Program-made: the position numbers and the translations under genes | Shown: positions 1 through 10,439 of the stretch, piece by piece | Numbering within the stretch: position 1 is the stretch's first letter | How the letters are laid out: the number at the start of each line of letters is the position of its first letter | The notes under the pieces: generated by a model | Databases searched by the model: none | Told to the model about the DNA's origin: nothing | The model's input: the letters and a program-made list of their open reading frames with translations, nothing else | NCBI GenBank assembly: GCA_963971225.1 | Contig: OZ020269.1 | Location: forward strand, 100,069,905-100,133,904 | Direction: 5' to 3' | DNA: 64,000 nucleotides | Source of the DNA: Melieria omissa | Lineage: Eukaryota > Arthropoda > Insecta > Diptera > Ulidiidae

Positions 1-687
1 GCTGAATATGAATGCCATCAGCAAATCGTTGTGGCGTGTCTTCTGGAAGGCGTTGCGTCCCATCACACGAAACTCCGCATTGGGATCCTGCAAGCTGTGG
101 CACTCGATGCCAAAGGCGCACGTGCCAATGACATCGGTGGTGAAACGCGCCAACAGTTCCTTGATCTCGACCACACTGCCACCCGGCTGCACCAGGCCGC
201 CAAGAACGCTAACAAACTCATGGGCCACATTCACCACAGTGGGAAACATGAACTTCATCTTGCCCGAGGTGAATGTGGGCGACAGCTTCTGGCGTAGTTG
301 CTTCCACAACAAACCGTCCAGGGCGAAAAGATGCGCCGTCAGCGGATCGTCCTTCTCGTTGTAGAACATGCCGCGATCGGCAAAATTGGCAAAATCCTTG
401 ATGAGCACATTTTTGACCAGCTGTATGTCCAGCACCAGCACCATGGGACGCTGAAAGAAGAAGAAACCACAGAACGGCCCGGTGCCCTTGAACTTATTAT
501 AGACGCTGATGAACATGTCCTGCATGACGCGCGTGGAGCGAAAGCCTTTCATGTTGCCCATGAGCAGGTGAGGCTCCTTGTATGGAATGCCGCGATCCTT
601 CCAGTAGTGAAGCATTTTGCGTGCGAAATACACTGCCAGCGTCAATGCGCCAATAAGAACGTAAAGCACAACATATGCGAAGCCCAT
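1..687 (-). CDS. CYP6A-type cytochrome P450, 5' part only (runs off the left edge)
   Basis: Reading down from an ATG at 687-685, the frame is open for 229 codons to base 1, so only the N-terminal half is in the window. The translation has a hydrophobic N-terminal anchor followed by the basic, aromatic YWKDRGIPY segment and the TGPFCGF(F)FFQRP stretch. It also shows LIKDFANFADRG, EKDDPLTAHLF, LSPTFTSGKMKFMFP (C-helix region) and ARFTTDVIGTCAFGIECHSL, all CYP6A signatures. The I-helix, ExxR and heme Cys lie outside. Family knowledge predicts an ER-bound monooxygenase. It faces the same way as the next four P450 genes. Its 5' flank is unlike those of A-D, so it is an older cluster member and not part of the recent duplication. 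Confidence 0.9.
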   Translation of the reverse strand, partial: MGFAYVVLYVLIGALTLAVYFARKMLHYWKDRGIPYKEPHLLMGNMKGFRSTRVMQDMFISVYNKFKGTGPFCGFFFFQRPMVLVLDIQLVKNVLIKDFANFADRGMFYNEKDDPLTAHLFALDGLLWKQLRQKLSPTFTSGKMKFMFPTVVNVAHEFVSVLGGLVQPGGSVVEIKELLARFTTDVIGTCAFGIECHSLQDPNAEFRVMGRNAFQKTRHNDLLMAFIFS

Positions 688-764
688 TATGACAAATAGA
701 TTAAGTATGAAAGCACTTTGATAAAAATATTCTTATTTTCAGTTGAGACGCCTAAACCAGTTGA

Positions 765-812
765 GCGACTGTCGCGCACTAACGTCAACAATGTGCGCGC
801 GAGTTTTATTCA
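765..812 (-). promoter_or_regulatory. possible core promoter of the left-edge P450
   Basis: On the minus strand an AATAAAAC stretch near 810-803 lies about 30-35 bases before an ACAGTC Inr-like site near 775-770, some 85 bases upstream of the start codon. Both motifs are off-consensus. It is proposed only because the spacing matches the clearer promoters of genes A, B and D. Confidence 0.25.
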
Positions 813-899
813 CCACAATTATTTGATTGAAAAGCACTCTGATCGATATGAGACAAGCGATACCATGTGCCCAAGCTGACTGAAGCTCTGGTCATCTAT

Positions 900-1250
900 T
901 GCACTAACTAATGAAATGAGTTTTGCTTTATGTTTTTTGGTAATGGCGAAATCGAAAGTGTGCGATATCGATAACGCTGTTTTTTTTAAGGGAAGAGAAT
1001 CTAAGCTTTTATCAACTGGTATCTACAAATCAAATACTGGTTATTCTGACCATACACTACTAAAAATAATGAGCTTTTGAGACTCTGAGGTAAACAAACC
1101 ATACTGACGCACGAATACGAATGAAGATGATCACCTAGAAGCATGAAAAAACTAGCGCTTGGACGATATCCACAGAGGGTAAAAGTCACAAACTGTAGAA
1201 AAATATATGGAGAGTCCATTCTCAATGAAAGAGCTTTGACAGTAGCCGGG
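900..1250. other. intergenic, no gene seen
   Basis: This is unique-looking AT-rich sequence between the left-edge P450 and the first tandem array. The one short frame present has no recognisable motif. Confidence 0.5.
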
Positions 1251-2143
1251 GACGAGCCATAAAAAACAACCTAACAAATCCGAATAGAGTGAATTACTTA
1301 GATGTGTAAACATCATCCAACAAATTCAAAGAAATTCAGATGGAGAAAGAGATATAAGAGATACCAAATAAAGTAAAGATGTAATAGTTCCGCGAAGGCC
1401 CTATGTACCTTAAAAGAGGAAGAGAAAAACTAGATGTCATCACTTGGGACGCCCCGTCAGATTCACCCAACAAATCCAAATAGAGTCAGATGGAAAAACC
1501 TATAAGCATCACTTGGGATGGGTCACAAAAATAAACCCAATAAGGTTTATAGAATAAATAATATAAAGAGAGGGAAGGAAAAAACTAGATAACATTAAAT
1601 ATATCATCACTTGGGATGAATCCAAATAGAGTCAGCTGGAATTGGCCTATAAACATCACTTGGGACGAGTCACAAAACAACTGCACCAATTCAAAGGTGA
1701 CTCTCTCTCTGGAGAAAGAGACATGAAAGATGTCAAATAGAGTAGAGATGTAATAACTCTGTGAAGGTCTTATGTTCCCTAAAAGAAAAAAAAAACCTGG
1801 ATATTATTAACAATTTCATCACTCGGCACTGGACTTACGAATTCACCCAACAAATTCAAATAGAGTAATAGAGTAGAGCTGGAATGGGCCTATGAACATC
1901 ACTTGGGACAGGGCTTTCAAATTCTCCCAACAAATCCAAATAGGTTCAAATGGAATAGACCACACATCATGGAATAGAACATCACTTGGGTGTGTCATAA
2001 ACCCAATTGAAGAAATTAAAAAAGAATCAGATAGAGAAAGAGATGTAAGAGATGCCAAATAGAATAGGGATGTAATAACTCCATCAAGGTCCTATGAACC
2101 CTTAAAGACAGGAAAAGAAAAAACTAGATATAATATAAAAAAA
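1250..2143. repeat. degenerate tandem array X, left copy, first part
   Basis: Two phrases recur: AAATAGAGTAGAGATGTAAT followed by AACTCTGTGAAGGTCCTATG, and CATCACTTGGGACG followed by an A-rich run. The first appears near 1363, 1733 and 2055, giving units of roughly 320-370 bp with much indel variation. The same array resumes at 2924-3290 beyond an inserted element and recurs at 10440-11480 ahead of gene B. No coding potential is seen. Confidence 0.75.
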
Positions 2144-2922
2144 CGAGTATGCTTATGACCACACGACTGAAGTGAAACTTCTTTTGCTCCATCTGTATGT
2201 ATATATGTATATGTGTGTGTACAATATATACATGTACGTACATATACATATATTAATTTTCTACAAATATTTAAACTTATTTTATGTTCTCTATTTAATA
2301 TTTTTGCATAGATCTTTTATTTTCGTAAAGAAAAGAAAGTGTGCGCGCGCACTGCCTCTCTTGCTCCTACACTGTGATACAGACAATAGGCCTGCAGTGT
2401 GCTAAGAGAGGAAGAGAGAAAGAAAATGTGCGCGCGCACTGCTGTCTCTTGCTTATATCCCCCACTCAACTCCCGTTCGCCTCGCCCGATCACACTTTTC
2501 GTAACGCTTACGTCACGCGTTCGCCAGCTTACTCCTTAAGTCAAGCGTGCGTAAACCACTCAACTCCCGTTCGCCTCGCCCGATCACACTTTTCGTAACG
2601 CGTTCGCCAGCTTACTCCCCATGCCAAGCGTGCGTAAACCACTCAACTTCCGTTCGCCTCGCCCGATCACACTTTTCGTAACGCTTAAGTCACGCGTTTG
2701 CCAGCTTACTCCGCAAGTCAAGCGTGCGTAAACCACTCAACTCCCGTTCGCCTCGCCCGATCACACTTTTCGTAACGCGTTCGCCAGCTTACTCCCCATG
2801 CCAAGCGTGCGTAAACCACTCAACGTCCGTTCGCCTCCCCCGATCACACTTTTCGTAACGCTTACGTCACGCGTTTGCCAGCTTACTCCCCATGCCAAGC
2901 GTGCGAAAAGAAGTTTCACTTC
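2144..2922. mobile_element. Helitron/DINE-like non-autonomous element with internal satellite
   Basis: The right-hand duplication copy lacks this segment: at about 11105-11125 array X reads straight through from an ATAAAAA run into ATGTCATCAC. The insert holds inverted repeats TGAAGTGAAACTTCTTTTGC (2168-2187) and its near-perfect reverse complement (2903-2923). A TATG/TGTA microsatellite (2199-2260) follows, then GTGCGCGCGCACTGC repeats (2340-2445) and a tandem array. Subterminal inverted repeats plus a microsatellite plus central tandem repeats is the layout of DINE-1/HINE Helitron-like elements. That class assignment is inference; a foldback element is the alternative. No transposase is encoded. 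Confidence 0.65.
2464..2905. repeat. tandem array with exact 177-bp higher-order period
   Basis: Units begin with ACTCAACTCCCGTTCGCCTC at 2464, 2558, 2641, 2735 and 2818. Lengths alternate 94, 83, 94, 83, so the two-unit period is exactly 177 bp. The long unit has 11 extra bases around CTTACGTCACG. The sequence is markedly GC-richer than its surroundings and lies inside the inserted element. Confidence 0.9.
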
Positions 2923-2923
2923 A

Positions 2924-3300
2924 AAAATGTCATCACAAGTCCAAAATAAACAAATTTAAGAGATGTCAAATAGAGTAGAGATGTAATAACTCTGTGAAGG
3001 TCCTATGTGCCCTAAAAGAGAGTAAAAGGAAAATTTGGATATTATTTAAATTGTCTTCACTTGGCACGGGGCTTACAAATTCATCTAATAAATCCAAGTA
3101 GAGTGATCTGGAATAGGTCTGTAAACATCATTTGGGACGGGGCATAAAAACAACCAAACCAATGCAAATAGAATCTGATATTGAAAGATCTGTAAGAGAT
3201 ATCAACTAGAGTAGAGATGTAGTAGCCCCTTGGCGGTCCCATGCGCCCTAAAGAGGGAACCAGGAAAAAATATATAATATTACCACAAGTAAAAAAGGCT
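2924..3300. repeat. degenerate tandem array X, left copy, second part
   Basis: This continues array X after the insertion, with the AGAGTAGAGATGTAATAACT phrase at about 2966 and again at about 3206. It aligns with 11125-11490 upstream of gene B. Confidence 0.7.
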
Positions 3301-5361
3301 CATAGCGTTAAGTAATCAATCGTTTTTATTGCGTTTTTGCTGTTTCAAAAATCCCTCACAGACTATGGAGATAACTTTGCAAAGGAACGTGTAGAACGTT
3401 GTAGTTTCCAAGGTCTGCCCAACCAACCAACCTGTAATTAAAATTGTTGTTGCAAAAAAGTGTGTAGGGCATCTTATGTTTTCAAGTATGTTCAAGAAAA
3501 CCTGTAATCAAATTTATTGTAATCTATCTAGTGGGGTTCTCTTCAAACGACGCGATAAAACAATTCATTTTATTTACTGCCAGCATATAAAAAACACAAA
3601 CAACACAATAGATAATAATAGTGCTGAAAGTGAACTTTACTTGTCTGTAAATTTTTTTCATTTATCTTCAACAGCTGAAACCAGTACAAAGTTTTCGAAT
3701 CAAATAAACGCAAATTACAGTTGAACAGAAACAAACATTTTTACTAACACATTCACAGACGGTAAACATTTCATTGAGCTGTAAATTAAGATAGATCAAA
3801 TAAATAAATAAGACGGATTAATTTTGCTTAATTTTGATTAATTTTTTAATTTGAATAGTATTGAGAGTATTAAAATTTAACTATTTTAATTTATTGAGAG
3901 TATTAAAATTTAACGGAATGCTTTTACTTTTTTCAATTAACCAGTTAATTTTAATTGAAAGTTATAGAAAATTACATTCATAAAAATTGGCTTTAAAAAA
4001 TAAAAAAAAAAGTAAAAGTTTCAAAGCGGAAAACTGTTTGGTGGTGCAAGTCTATTCAGTTGCTGACTAAGATTTCAAAAGTGAAACAGCTTAGATCGAA
4101 ACTAGGAGTTGATTCGCAGAAGTCCTTGTCAAACTCAGTTTAGGCCAAGATGCTATTGGGCATTCATTCACTCATTCTGCCTTGTTCCAATGACTTCAAC
4201 TCGTCTCTTTCAACTCAACTCTGGCGAGTTTCCCAGCACATTCTGACGTCAGCTTGAATTCAGTTGTTTTGCTTCTTTATCTTCAAATTTAACTCAACTT
4301 TTTTGTTCTATTATTATTTGTTTACTTTTGGCCGCAAGTCCGATAACTCATTCTGTGTTGTTCCAATGTGTACTTTGACCCACATCGGAGACACTATGTT
4401 TTTTTGTCCAACACATTCATTTTCATTCAGCTATAACTCAGCTGTTTTTGTTCTACTTTTTTTCCAGGACAATCAAGAACTTGTTCTATATCTTTCCAAT
4501 ATATCTTTTGACCCACATCAAAATTGTTACTATGTTGTCTTTGTTTTGCTTTTTTCTGTTATTATAAAACTCTTCGATGACACAACACATTATATTATTC
4601 AAAAGTCAACGACCACTTTTCAAATTAAGCAACATAGCATAATTTTTTTTTTATTTTATTTATTTTTGTATTCTCTTTCTTACGCGCACCGGTCGCTAAT
4701 CGAGTCAGCATGACTGGCGCTCTTACTATCGTTTTTAAATAGCAATAGTCATGCTTACTCTATTCATTTTTTTTTGTTTGCTTTGTCGAGTAAGTCTCCG
4801 AATAACTTCGGTTCAGTGTTGCCAGATTAGGAGATTTTCTTCTAGATTTAGAAGATTCATGGTTTATTGAGGAAATTTTTTGGGAGAAAAATTTGTTTAG
4901 GAAAAGTTTAGGAAATTTTGATTTTGATACAGATGACATTATCATCATTAGTGGCACTGAAGCCTTGAATATTGAATTAATGAAATTTTTTTAAATACAA
5001 TTTTATGCTCCAAAATTTATAATTTATGCAATGAATGAAGGAAGTTTACAAAAGCGATCTTCACACGAATCTCAATTTTATGTAACATGAAAAATTATTT
5101 TTAATGACAACTGATTTTTATATTCATAAAAAAACACAATAAATATATTTTTATATAATAATAAATACATTATTATTTATTTGAGAAGTTTAATTTCTTA
5201 GTTAATTCTTAAACTAAACTGTGCCATTTCAAAAATATTCTTCTTTCAAGCACCTTAAAATATTCTGCACATCATTGAGCAATAATAAATACGAGTACAT
5301 CTTTAATTAGTCACAATACAAACACAACAATACTTATCAAACTTATATGACCGTTTTATAA
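3301..5361. other. duplicated AT-rich spacer 3' of gene A, no gene seen
   Basis: It aligns along its length with 11490-13597. Short open frames at 4264-4713 and its counterpart differ by frameshifts, so they are not coding. From about 4599 to the gene end and into exon 2 (about 5508) the two copies show no difference by eye, while around 4540-4600 they differ at several positions in 60 bases. Confidence 0.7.
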
Positions 5362-6935
5362 TCACACCTGCTCCACCTTCAGGTAGATACCGTTTTTCGA
5401 ATTCTGCACAAAAGTTTTCGGATTCATGACCAGCGGAATTTCAGTCTGCGCACACACCGAAAACTTGAAGCTCCTCAGCAGTAAAGCCAAACCCACACGC
5501 ATCTGCATTTGGCCGAAACGCAGACCAATGCAGTTGCGCGGCCCATCGCCGAACGGCAGCCACCAAATGCTGTCGCGTTCCTGCACCTTTTCGGGTGCAA
5601 AGCGTTCGGGATCGAATTTTTCCGGTTCGGGATAGATGTCCGGATCATGTTGCATGCCCGCCACAGGAATAATAACCGACATGCCTTTGCGTATGACGTA
5701 GTCTGGATGGCCTGGCACCGGGTAGTCGTTCAGTGCCTGTCGATTCAAATGTGGCAGTATGGGATATTTTCGTAGAGTTTCTAATAAAAGATGGGAAACT
5801 TAGAAAGAGTTTGTAATGAGTTTAATCCATCTACTTTACCTGCAATCACCTGCTTCATGTACTGCATGTCCTTCAAGCACTCATAGGTCAACTCGTTGTT
5901 GTGCTCACTCAGCGTCTCATTGATCTCGTCGCGCATGCGCTGTTGTATGTCCTCATGCTGAGCCAATTCGTACAAACAATAACCCATGGTCGACGATGAG
6001 GTCTCGAAACCGGCCACAAAGAACACAAACGTCTGTGCTGCCATTTCTTCAACGCTCAGTCCGCGCAGCGCTTCATTCTCTGCGCCCAGAATTTTTCCTT
6101 TATTCAGGTCCATCAGCAGACTGAGAAAGTCATTACGTTGCACATTATTTGCCTCTCTGTAGGCCACAGTTTCGCGAACGATGCGCATGAAAAAGTCATT
6201 GATATCGTCTGGTAAGATGCGCATATGTAACTTTTGTGCCAAATCGGGAAAGCTGTCAATCAGACTGTTGACTATATTGCCGTGTCGCCTATCAACAAAC
6301 ACGCGCCGACCCATAGCACGAAACTCGGTATTCGGATCTTCCAGGCTATTGCAGTCGATGCCGAAGGCGCAGGTGCCTATCACATCGGTGGTGTAGCGCG
6401 CCAGCAGTTCCTTAATCTCCACCGTAGCGTCCTCGGTTAACAGACCACGCAGTGTCGATACAAACTTCTCACCGACTTGCACCACCGACGGGAACATGAA
6501 CTTCATTTTGCCGGAACTGAAGGTGGGCGACAGCTTGTTGCGCAATATGCGCCACTTTTCGCCATCCAGCAGAAACAAGTGACCCGTCAGCGGATCGTCC
6601 TTCTCGTTGTGATACATGCCGCGATTCACAAAATTCGAGAAATCCTTAATCAACACTTGCTTCGCCAGTGTGGGCTCCAACACCATCACTGCCGGTCGTT
6701 GAAAGAAGTAGAAGCCACAGAAGGGCCCAGTGCCGCGATACTTCAAGTAGATTTCCTTGTTGACATCGGCTAAGGTGCGCGTCCTTGCGACGCCCCGTAA
6801 ATTGCCTTGCAGCCAGTGTGGCTCATCGTGCGGTATGCCCTGATCTTTCCAATAGTTGCGGCGCCGTCGTGCGTAGTACACCGCCAGCGATGTCAGAATT
6901 AGAATGACTGAAATAAGCAACGCGACCACTGTCAT
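5362..6935 (-). CDS. CYP6A-type cytochrome P450, gene A (tandem duplicate)
   Basis: Exon 1 is 6935-5840 and exon 2 is 5780-5362; the 59-bp intron has GTAAAG and TTATTAG borders and interrupts the Glu codon of ExxR. The product has 504 residues, normal for CYP6. Visible motifs are an N-terminal membrane anchor (about 2-22), the RRRRNYWKDQGIP hinge, the I-helix AGFETS (308-313), ETLR (366-369), PERF (423-426) and the heme-ligand loop FGDGPRNCIG with Cys449. Nothing key is missing, so it should be an active microsomal monooxygenase; the substrate cannot be read from sequence. It differs from gene B at about seven residues (L55F, D227I, D244E, T341M, E344K, N378S, N383K, A to B). A TATA-Inr promoter lies just upstream. 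Confidence 0.95.
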
Positions 6936-7007
6936 TGTTACTGTTCAATTTTTGCCTTAAGCCTTTCGTAGTAGTTGAATATGTTTGCAGCCCAATGGGC
7001 CAAGTTG

Positions 7008-7042
7008 AACTGAGTTCAGCGTTTCGAGCATAGACTTTTATA
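7008..7042 (-). promoter_or_regulatory. core promoter of gene A (TATA box and initiator)
   Basis: TATAAAAG occupies 7042-7035 on the minus strand and the fly initiator TCAGTT occupies 7013-7008. This places the TATA box 31 bases before the predicted +1 at 7011 and gives a 5' leader of about 75 bases. The same arrangement is kept in gene B. Confidence 0.75.
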
Positions 7043-7178
7043 GCAATTTGCACAAAAACACACAGATTTAAAAAAGTTAGTGAGTGCTTAGAGCGTAAAA
7101 GTATTGCGAGTAGCTAAGATGTGGTTTGATGGGAGAGAAAAGAACACGAACGATGAGTGTAAGTGCCTACAAGTCGTC

Positions 7179-7246
7179 GCCTCAGAAAGCGAATGTCGTA
7201 TGTTCCATTGAGCCTAGTAAGACATACGACATTTGTTTTCTGAGGC
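7179..7246 (+). repeat. 25-bp-stem hairpin upstream of gene A
   Basis: The left arm 7179-7203 starts GCCTCAGAAAGCG and the right arm 7222-7246 is its complement, with an 18-base loop. On the plus strand the only two non-Watson-Crick positions are G-U pairs, so a plus-strand RNA would pair along all 25 positions. It lies about 135 bp upstream of the gene A TATA box and is kept in copy B. It could be a small-RNA precursor-like hairpin, a MITE relic or a regulatory palindrome; the sequence does not decide. Confidence 0.6.
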
Positions 7247-7249
7247 GGC

Positions 7250-7819
7250 AAACTATCAACTATCAACGACTATCAACAAAGAATAAGAAGTTTATCTTTA
7301 TTTTCTTTGCTATCAACTATGATCTTGCAGTTAGCAGAGAAGGAGGGTTTAGCAACAAAGAGATTTATAACTAATTTTTTTTATATTTGATTTTGTTGGG
7401 ACATTTAATGCAGAAGATTCCATTCCCCGCTCGAAGGATCTAAGTTTGACAATTCTTAGTACATCGGTGTCAAAGAAAATCTATACGATTTTAACCAAAT
7501 CTGAATCGATCCTGTAAATCTGAGAAGCTAAATAGCTTTGGCATTTAATTGGTATCATTCATATAAATTTCGTGAACCTGTTTCTATAAAACGCCTTTTA
7601 GACACACAAAACGTGATATGCCCAGTCATTCACTATAAAAACTACACACATTTCTCACACCAGAGAGAGTCGAGAGCATGGCTTGTGAGAGTCGAATGTG
7701 CACTCAATTTGAAGATTTCCATCATGAAAATTGCAAACAAATTACACCTAAGCAATTCTACACCATATCTATCGGATATATTTCCCTTCACCAAATGTAA
7801 GATATTTTAGCATTTCTTA
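7250..7819. other. upstream spacer of gene A, no gene seen
   Basis: The region is duplicated at 15490-16035 upstream of gene B with scattered differences and indels. Frames here are short and not conserved between the copies. Confidence 0.5.
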
Positions 7820-9388
7820 ACCCTTTCAGAACCCATGGAACATATATATATCTTATGAAATTTTTATTTTATTTATCACATATAATTCACGTCAGCACAT
7901 GCAAAACATTTTAATAATTCCTTAACCCTTTCAATACCCATGGAACATATATGTCTCTCAGGAAATTTTAATTTTCTTAGCTTCATTTCTGCCAACAATA
8001 TTTATCAAATATATATAACTTTAGCGCATGCAAACCATTTTAATAATTTCGTAACCCTTTCAGCACCAATGAAACAGATTCGTATGTCTTATTAAAAATT
8101 TCTTTCACTTTCTCAATTTCATTTTCAATGTTAGCAATAATTCACTTGAGTGCATGTGAGACATTTTAATACTTTTTTAACACTTTCAACACCCATGGAA
8201 CATATATGTCTCTAATGAAATTTTAATTTTCTTAGCTTCATTTCTACCAACAATATTTATCAGATATATATAACTTTAGCGCATGCAAACCATTTAAATA
8301 ATTTCTTAACCTTTTCAGCACCAATGAAACAGATTCGTATATGTCTTATTAAAAATTTTCACTTTCTCAATCTCATTTTCAATGTTAGTAATAATTCACT
8401 TAAGTGCATGTGAGACATTTTAATACTTTTTTAACTCTTTCAGCACCCATGGAACATAAAATATGTCTGTTTTGATGTTTTAATTTTCTTAGCTTCATTT
8501 CTACCAAGAATATTTATCAGATATATATAACTTTAGCGCATGCAAACCATTTAAATAATTTCTTAACCCTTATGCACCAATGAAACAGATTCGTATATGT
8601 CTTATTTAAAATTTTCACTTTCTCAATCTCATTTGCAATGTTAGTAATAATTCACTTAAGTGCATGTGAGACATTTTAGTAATTTTTTAACTCTTTCAGC
8701 ACCCATGGAACATAAAATATGTCTGTTTTGATGTGATAATTTTCTTAGCCCCATTTTTGCCATCAATATTTATCGGATATATTTCACTTTAGCATACGTT
8801 AGACATTTTAATCATTTCTTAACCCTTTCAGCACCAATGAAACGTTATCGAATATGTGTTATTAGAAATTTTTACTTCCTCTATCTCATTTTCAATGTTA
8901 GTTTAATTTAATTAATGCATGTAAAACATTTTAATAATTTCTTAATCCTTTCAGCACCCATGGAACATAAAATATGTCTGTTTTGATGTTTTAATTTTCT
9001 TAGCTCCATTTTTGCCAGCAATATTTATCAGATATATTTCACTTTAGCGCATGTTAGACATTTTAATAATTTCTTAACACTTTCAGCACCAATGAAACAT
9101 TAACGAATATGTCTTATTAGAAATTTTTACTTCCTCTATCTCATTTTCAATGTTAGATATAATTCAGTAAAGTGCATGTAAGACATTTTAATACTTGTTT
9201 AACCCTTTCAGCACCAATGAATCGTTACAAATTAGAAACGTTAGAATTAGAAATTTTTACTTTCTCAATCTCAATTTCAATGTTAGACAAATTTTTCTTT
9301 AATACAATTAGACTATTTTCATAAATTGTTAACCCATTTAACCCAAGACATTTTAATAATTTTTTAAAACTTTCAGCACTAATGAGTG
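7820..9388. repeat. tandem array Y, left copy (about 125-bp units, dimeric)
   Basis: The phrase TAACCCTTTCAGCACCMATG recurs about every 120-130 bp (near 7820, 7924, 8051, 8180, 8309, 8432, 8567, 8690, 8820, 8945, 9075, 9200). Two unit types alternate. One continues CATGGAACATA, with a TTCTTAGCTTCATTTCTACC segment; the other continues AATGAAACAGATTCGTATAT, with a CTCATTTTCAATGTTAG segment. The basic repeat is therefore a dimer of about 255 bp. It resumes at 10165-10410 after an inserted element. Confidence 0.85.
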
Positions 9389-10164
9389 TTAACCCTCAAT
9401 CGCCCACCCTGAGTCCAGGGGACTCACTACGAACTTTAATAAGTTGGTACACGTTGTGTTTTTATGTTTCGGCGCCCAGTTTTCGTATACCTTCCTAAAG
9501 GGTCGCTCTGAATCCGAAGACGATCGGAAGTTAGCGCACTACAATTACAAGGCTAAGTTTTGGCACAGAGTGAGTCCCAGGGACTCAGGGTGGTGTTTTG
9601 TGTTACAAAAATTGTACTTGTAATTTTTTTAAAATCGTGTTAATTTAAATTTAGGATGCCAAAAATGGCCGCGAAAAGTTTAATAATTGAGAGTGTTAAC
9701 CCTTTGAGAAGTTTTGCTACTAACAATTTGCCTTAGTTGTGCTGGAAAAGTATGTGAGGTATGTGCATAACATATGAAATTCAACCTGATGCACGTTTTC
9801 TTATTTTATATAATGAAGTATTAGTTTAAGTTTTTTTTCTGAACAGTTATTTAATTTTTAGGTTATTTATGTAAAAAGAATTGTTTTTGTTAATTTATTT
9901 ATATCTTTTATAATTATAAAATGCTTAGTGTATGTTTTTTAGAGTATGTTTTTTTCTGTCAATTAAAAGGTGAATTTTTATTTGAGTTATGCAAAAAAAT
10001 TGAATGATATCTGTAACAAGAGATCTTAATGTATCCTACAAAAATATAAAAAACCATAAAAATTTAATAGATGTTGCGTTATTTCGTAAACAAAAATTTT
10101 GAGTCCCGGGGACTCAGGGTGGGTAGATACGTGATTTTAATAGGGGTGGGTGATTGAGGGTTAA
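9389..10164. mobile_element. piggyBac-like MITE (TTAA-flanked), left copy only
   Basis: The element body is 9393-10160 (768 bp) between TTAA at 9389-9392 and 10161-10164. Its terminal inverted repeats read CCCTCAATCGCCCACCCT and, from the right, CCCTCAATCACCCACCCC. The other duplication copy has one TTAA and no insert (near 16397). TTAA duplication with ends starting CCC is the piggyBac superfamily signature. Three palindromes of type GAGTCCCNGGGACTC lie at 9411-9425 (one mismatch), 9572-9586 and 10101-10115. No transposase frame is present, so it depends on a transposase supplied elsewhere. Confidence 0.85.
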
Positions 10165-10420
10165 AAATTAGAATCTTTAGGATTAGACATTTTTACTTTT
10201 TCAATACCAATTTCAATTTGATTGGTATGTATATTTCTCTTTAGTCGATTTGACCAGTTTTTATATTTTTTTTAAACCTTTCAGCACCTATAGAAATATT
10301 GTATTGTTTATACTTGTCTCATAAGAAGTTTTTATTTTCTGTATCTTACTTTGACTTAAGCGCATGCACGACAATTTAATAATTTCTTAACCCTTTCAGC
10401 ACCTATAGAACATAGAAGAC
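10165..10420. repeat. tandem array Y, left copy, remainder
   Basis: Two further array Y units with the AACCCTTTCAGCACCTATAG phrase end near 10410. A short unmatched stretch and array X then begin, marking the junction between duplication copies. Confidence 0.7.
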
Positions 10421-10439
10421 TACCATGATCTTCTGACTG

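Larger units (their letters stand above)
1488..10410. repeat. segmental duplication, left copy (contains gene A)
   Basis: Order and sequence match 10452-16640: array X, AT-rich spacer, P450 gene, promoter, 25-bp hairpin, array Y. The offset is 8236 at the gene 3' ends and 8239 at the start codons; the intron of B is 3 bp longer. The left copy is longer because it carries two insertions (about 2144-2922 and 9393-10160) and more array Y units. The right junction appears to fall near 10405-10425, where array Y switches abruptly to array X. Confidence 0.85.

Noticed and set aside
2464..2905. CRISPR-like array
   Set aside because: Units are 83-94 bp and homogeneous, without distinct spacers, and the DNA is eukaryotic; it is a satellite within a mobile element.
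4264..4713. 149-codon frame and its counterpart at 12381-12949
   Set aside because: The two copies differ by frameshifting indels and only part of the frame is shared; the composition is T-rich spacer.
4760..4957. 65-codon minus-strand frame identical in both duplication copies (also 12996-13193)
   Set aside because: The surrounding non-coding DNA is equally identical, so identity says nothing about coding; there are no motifs.
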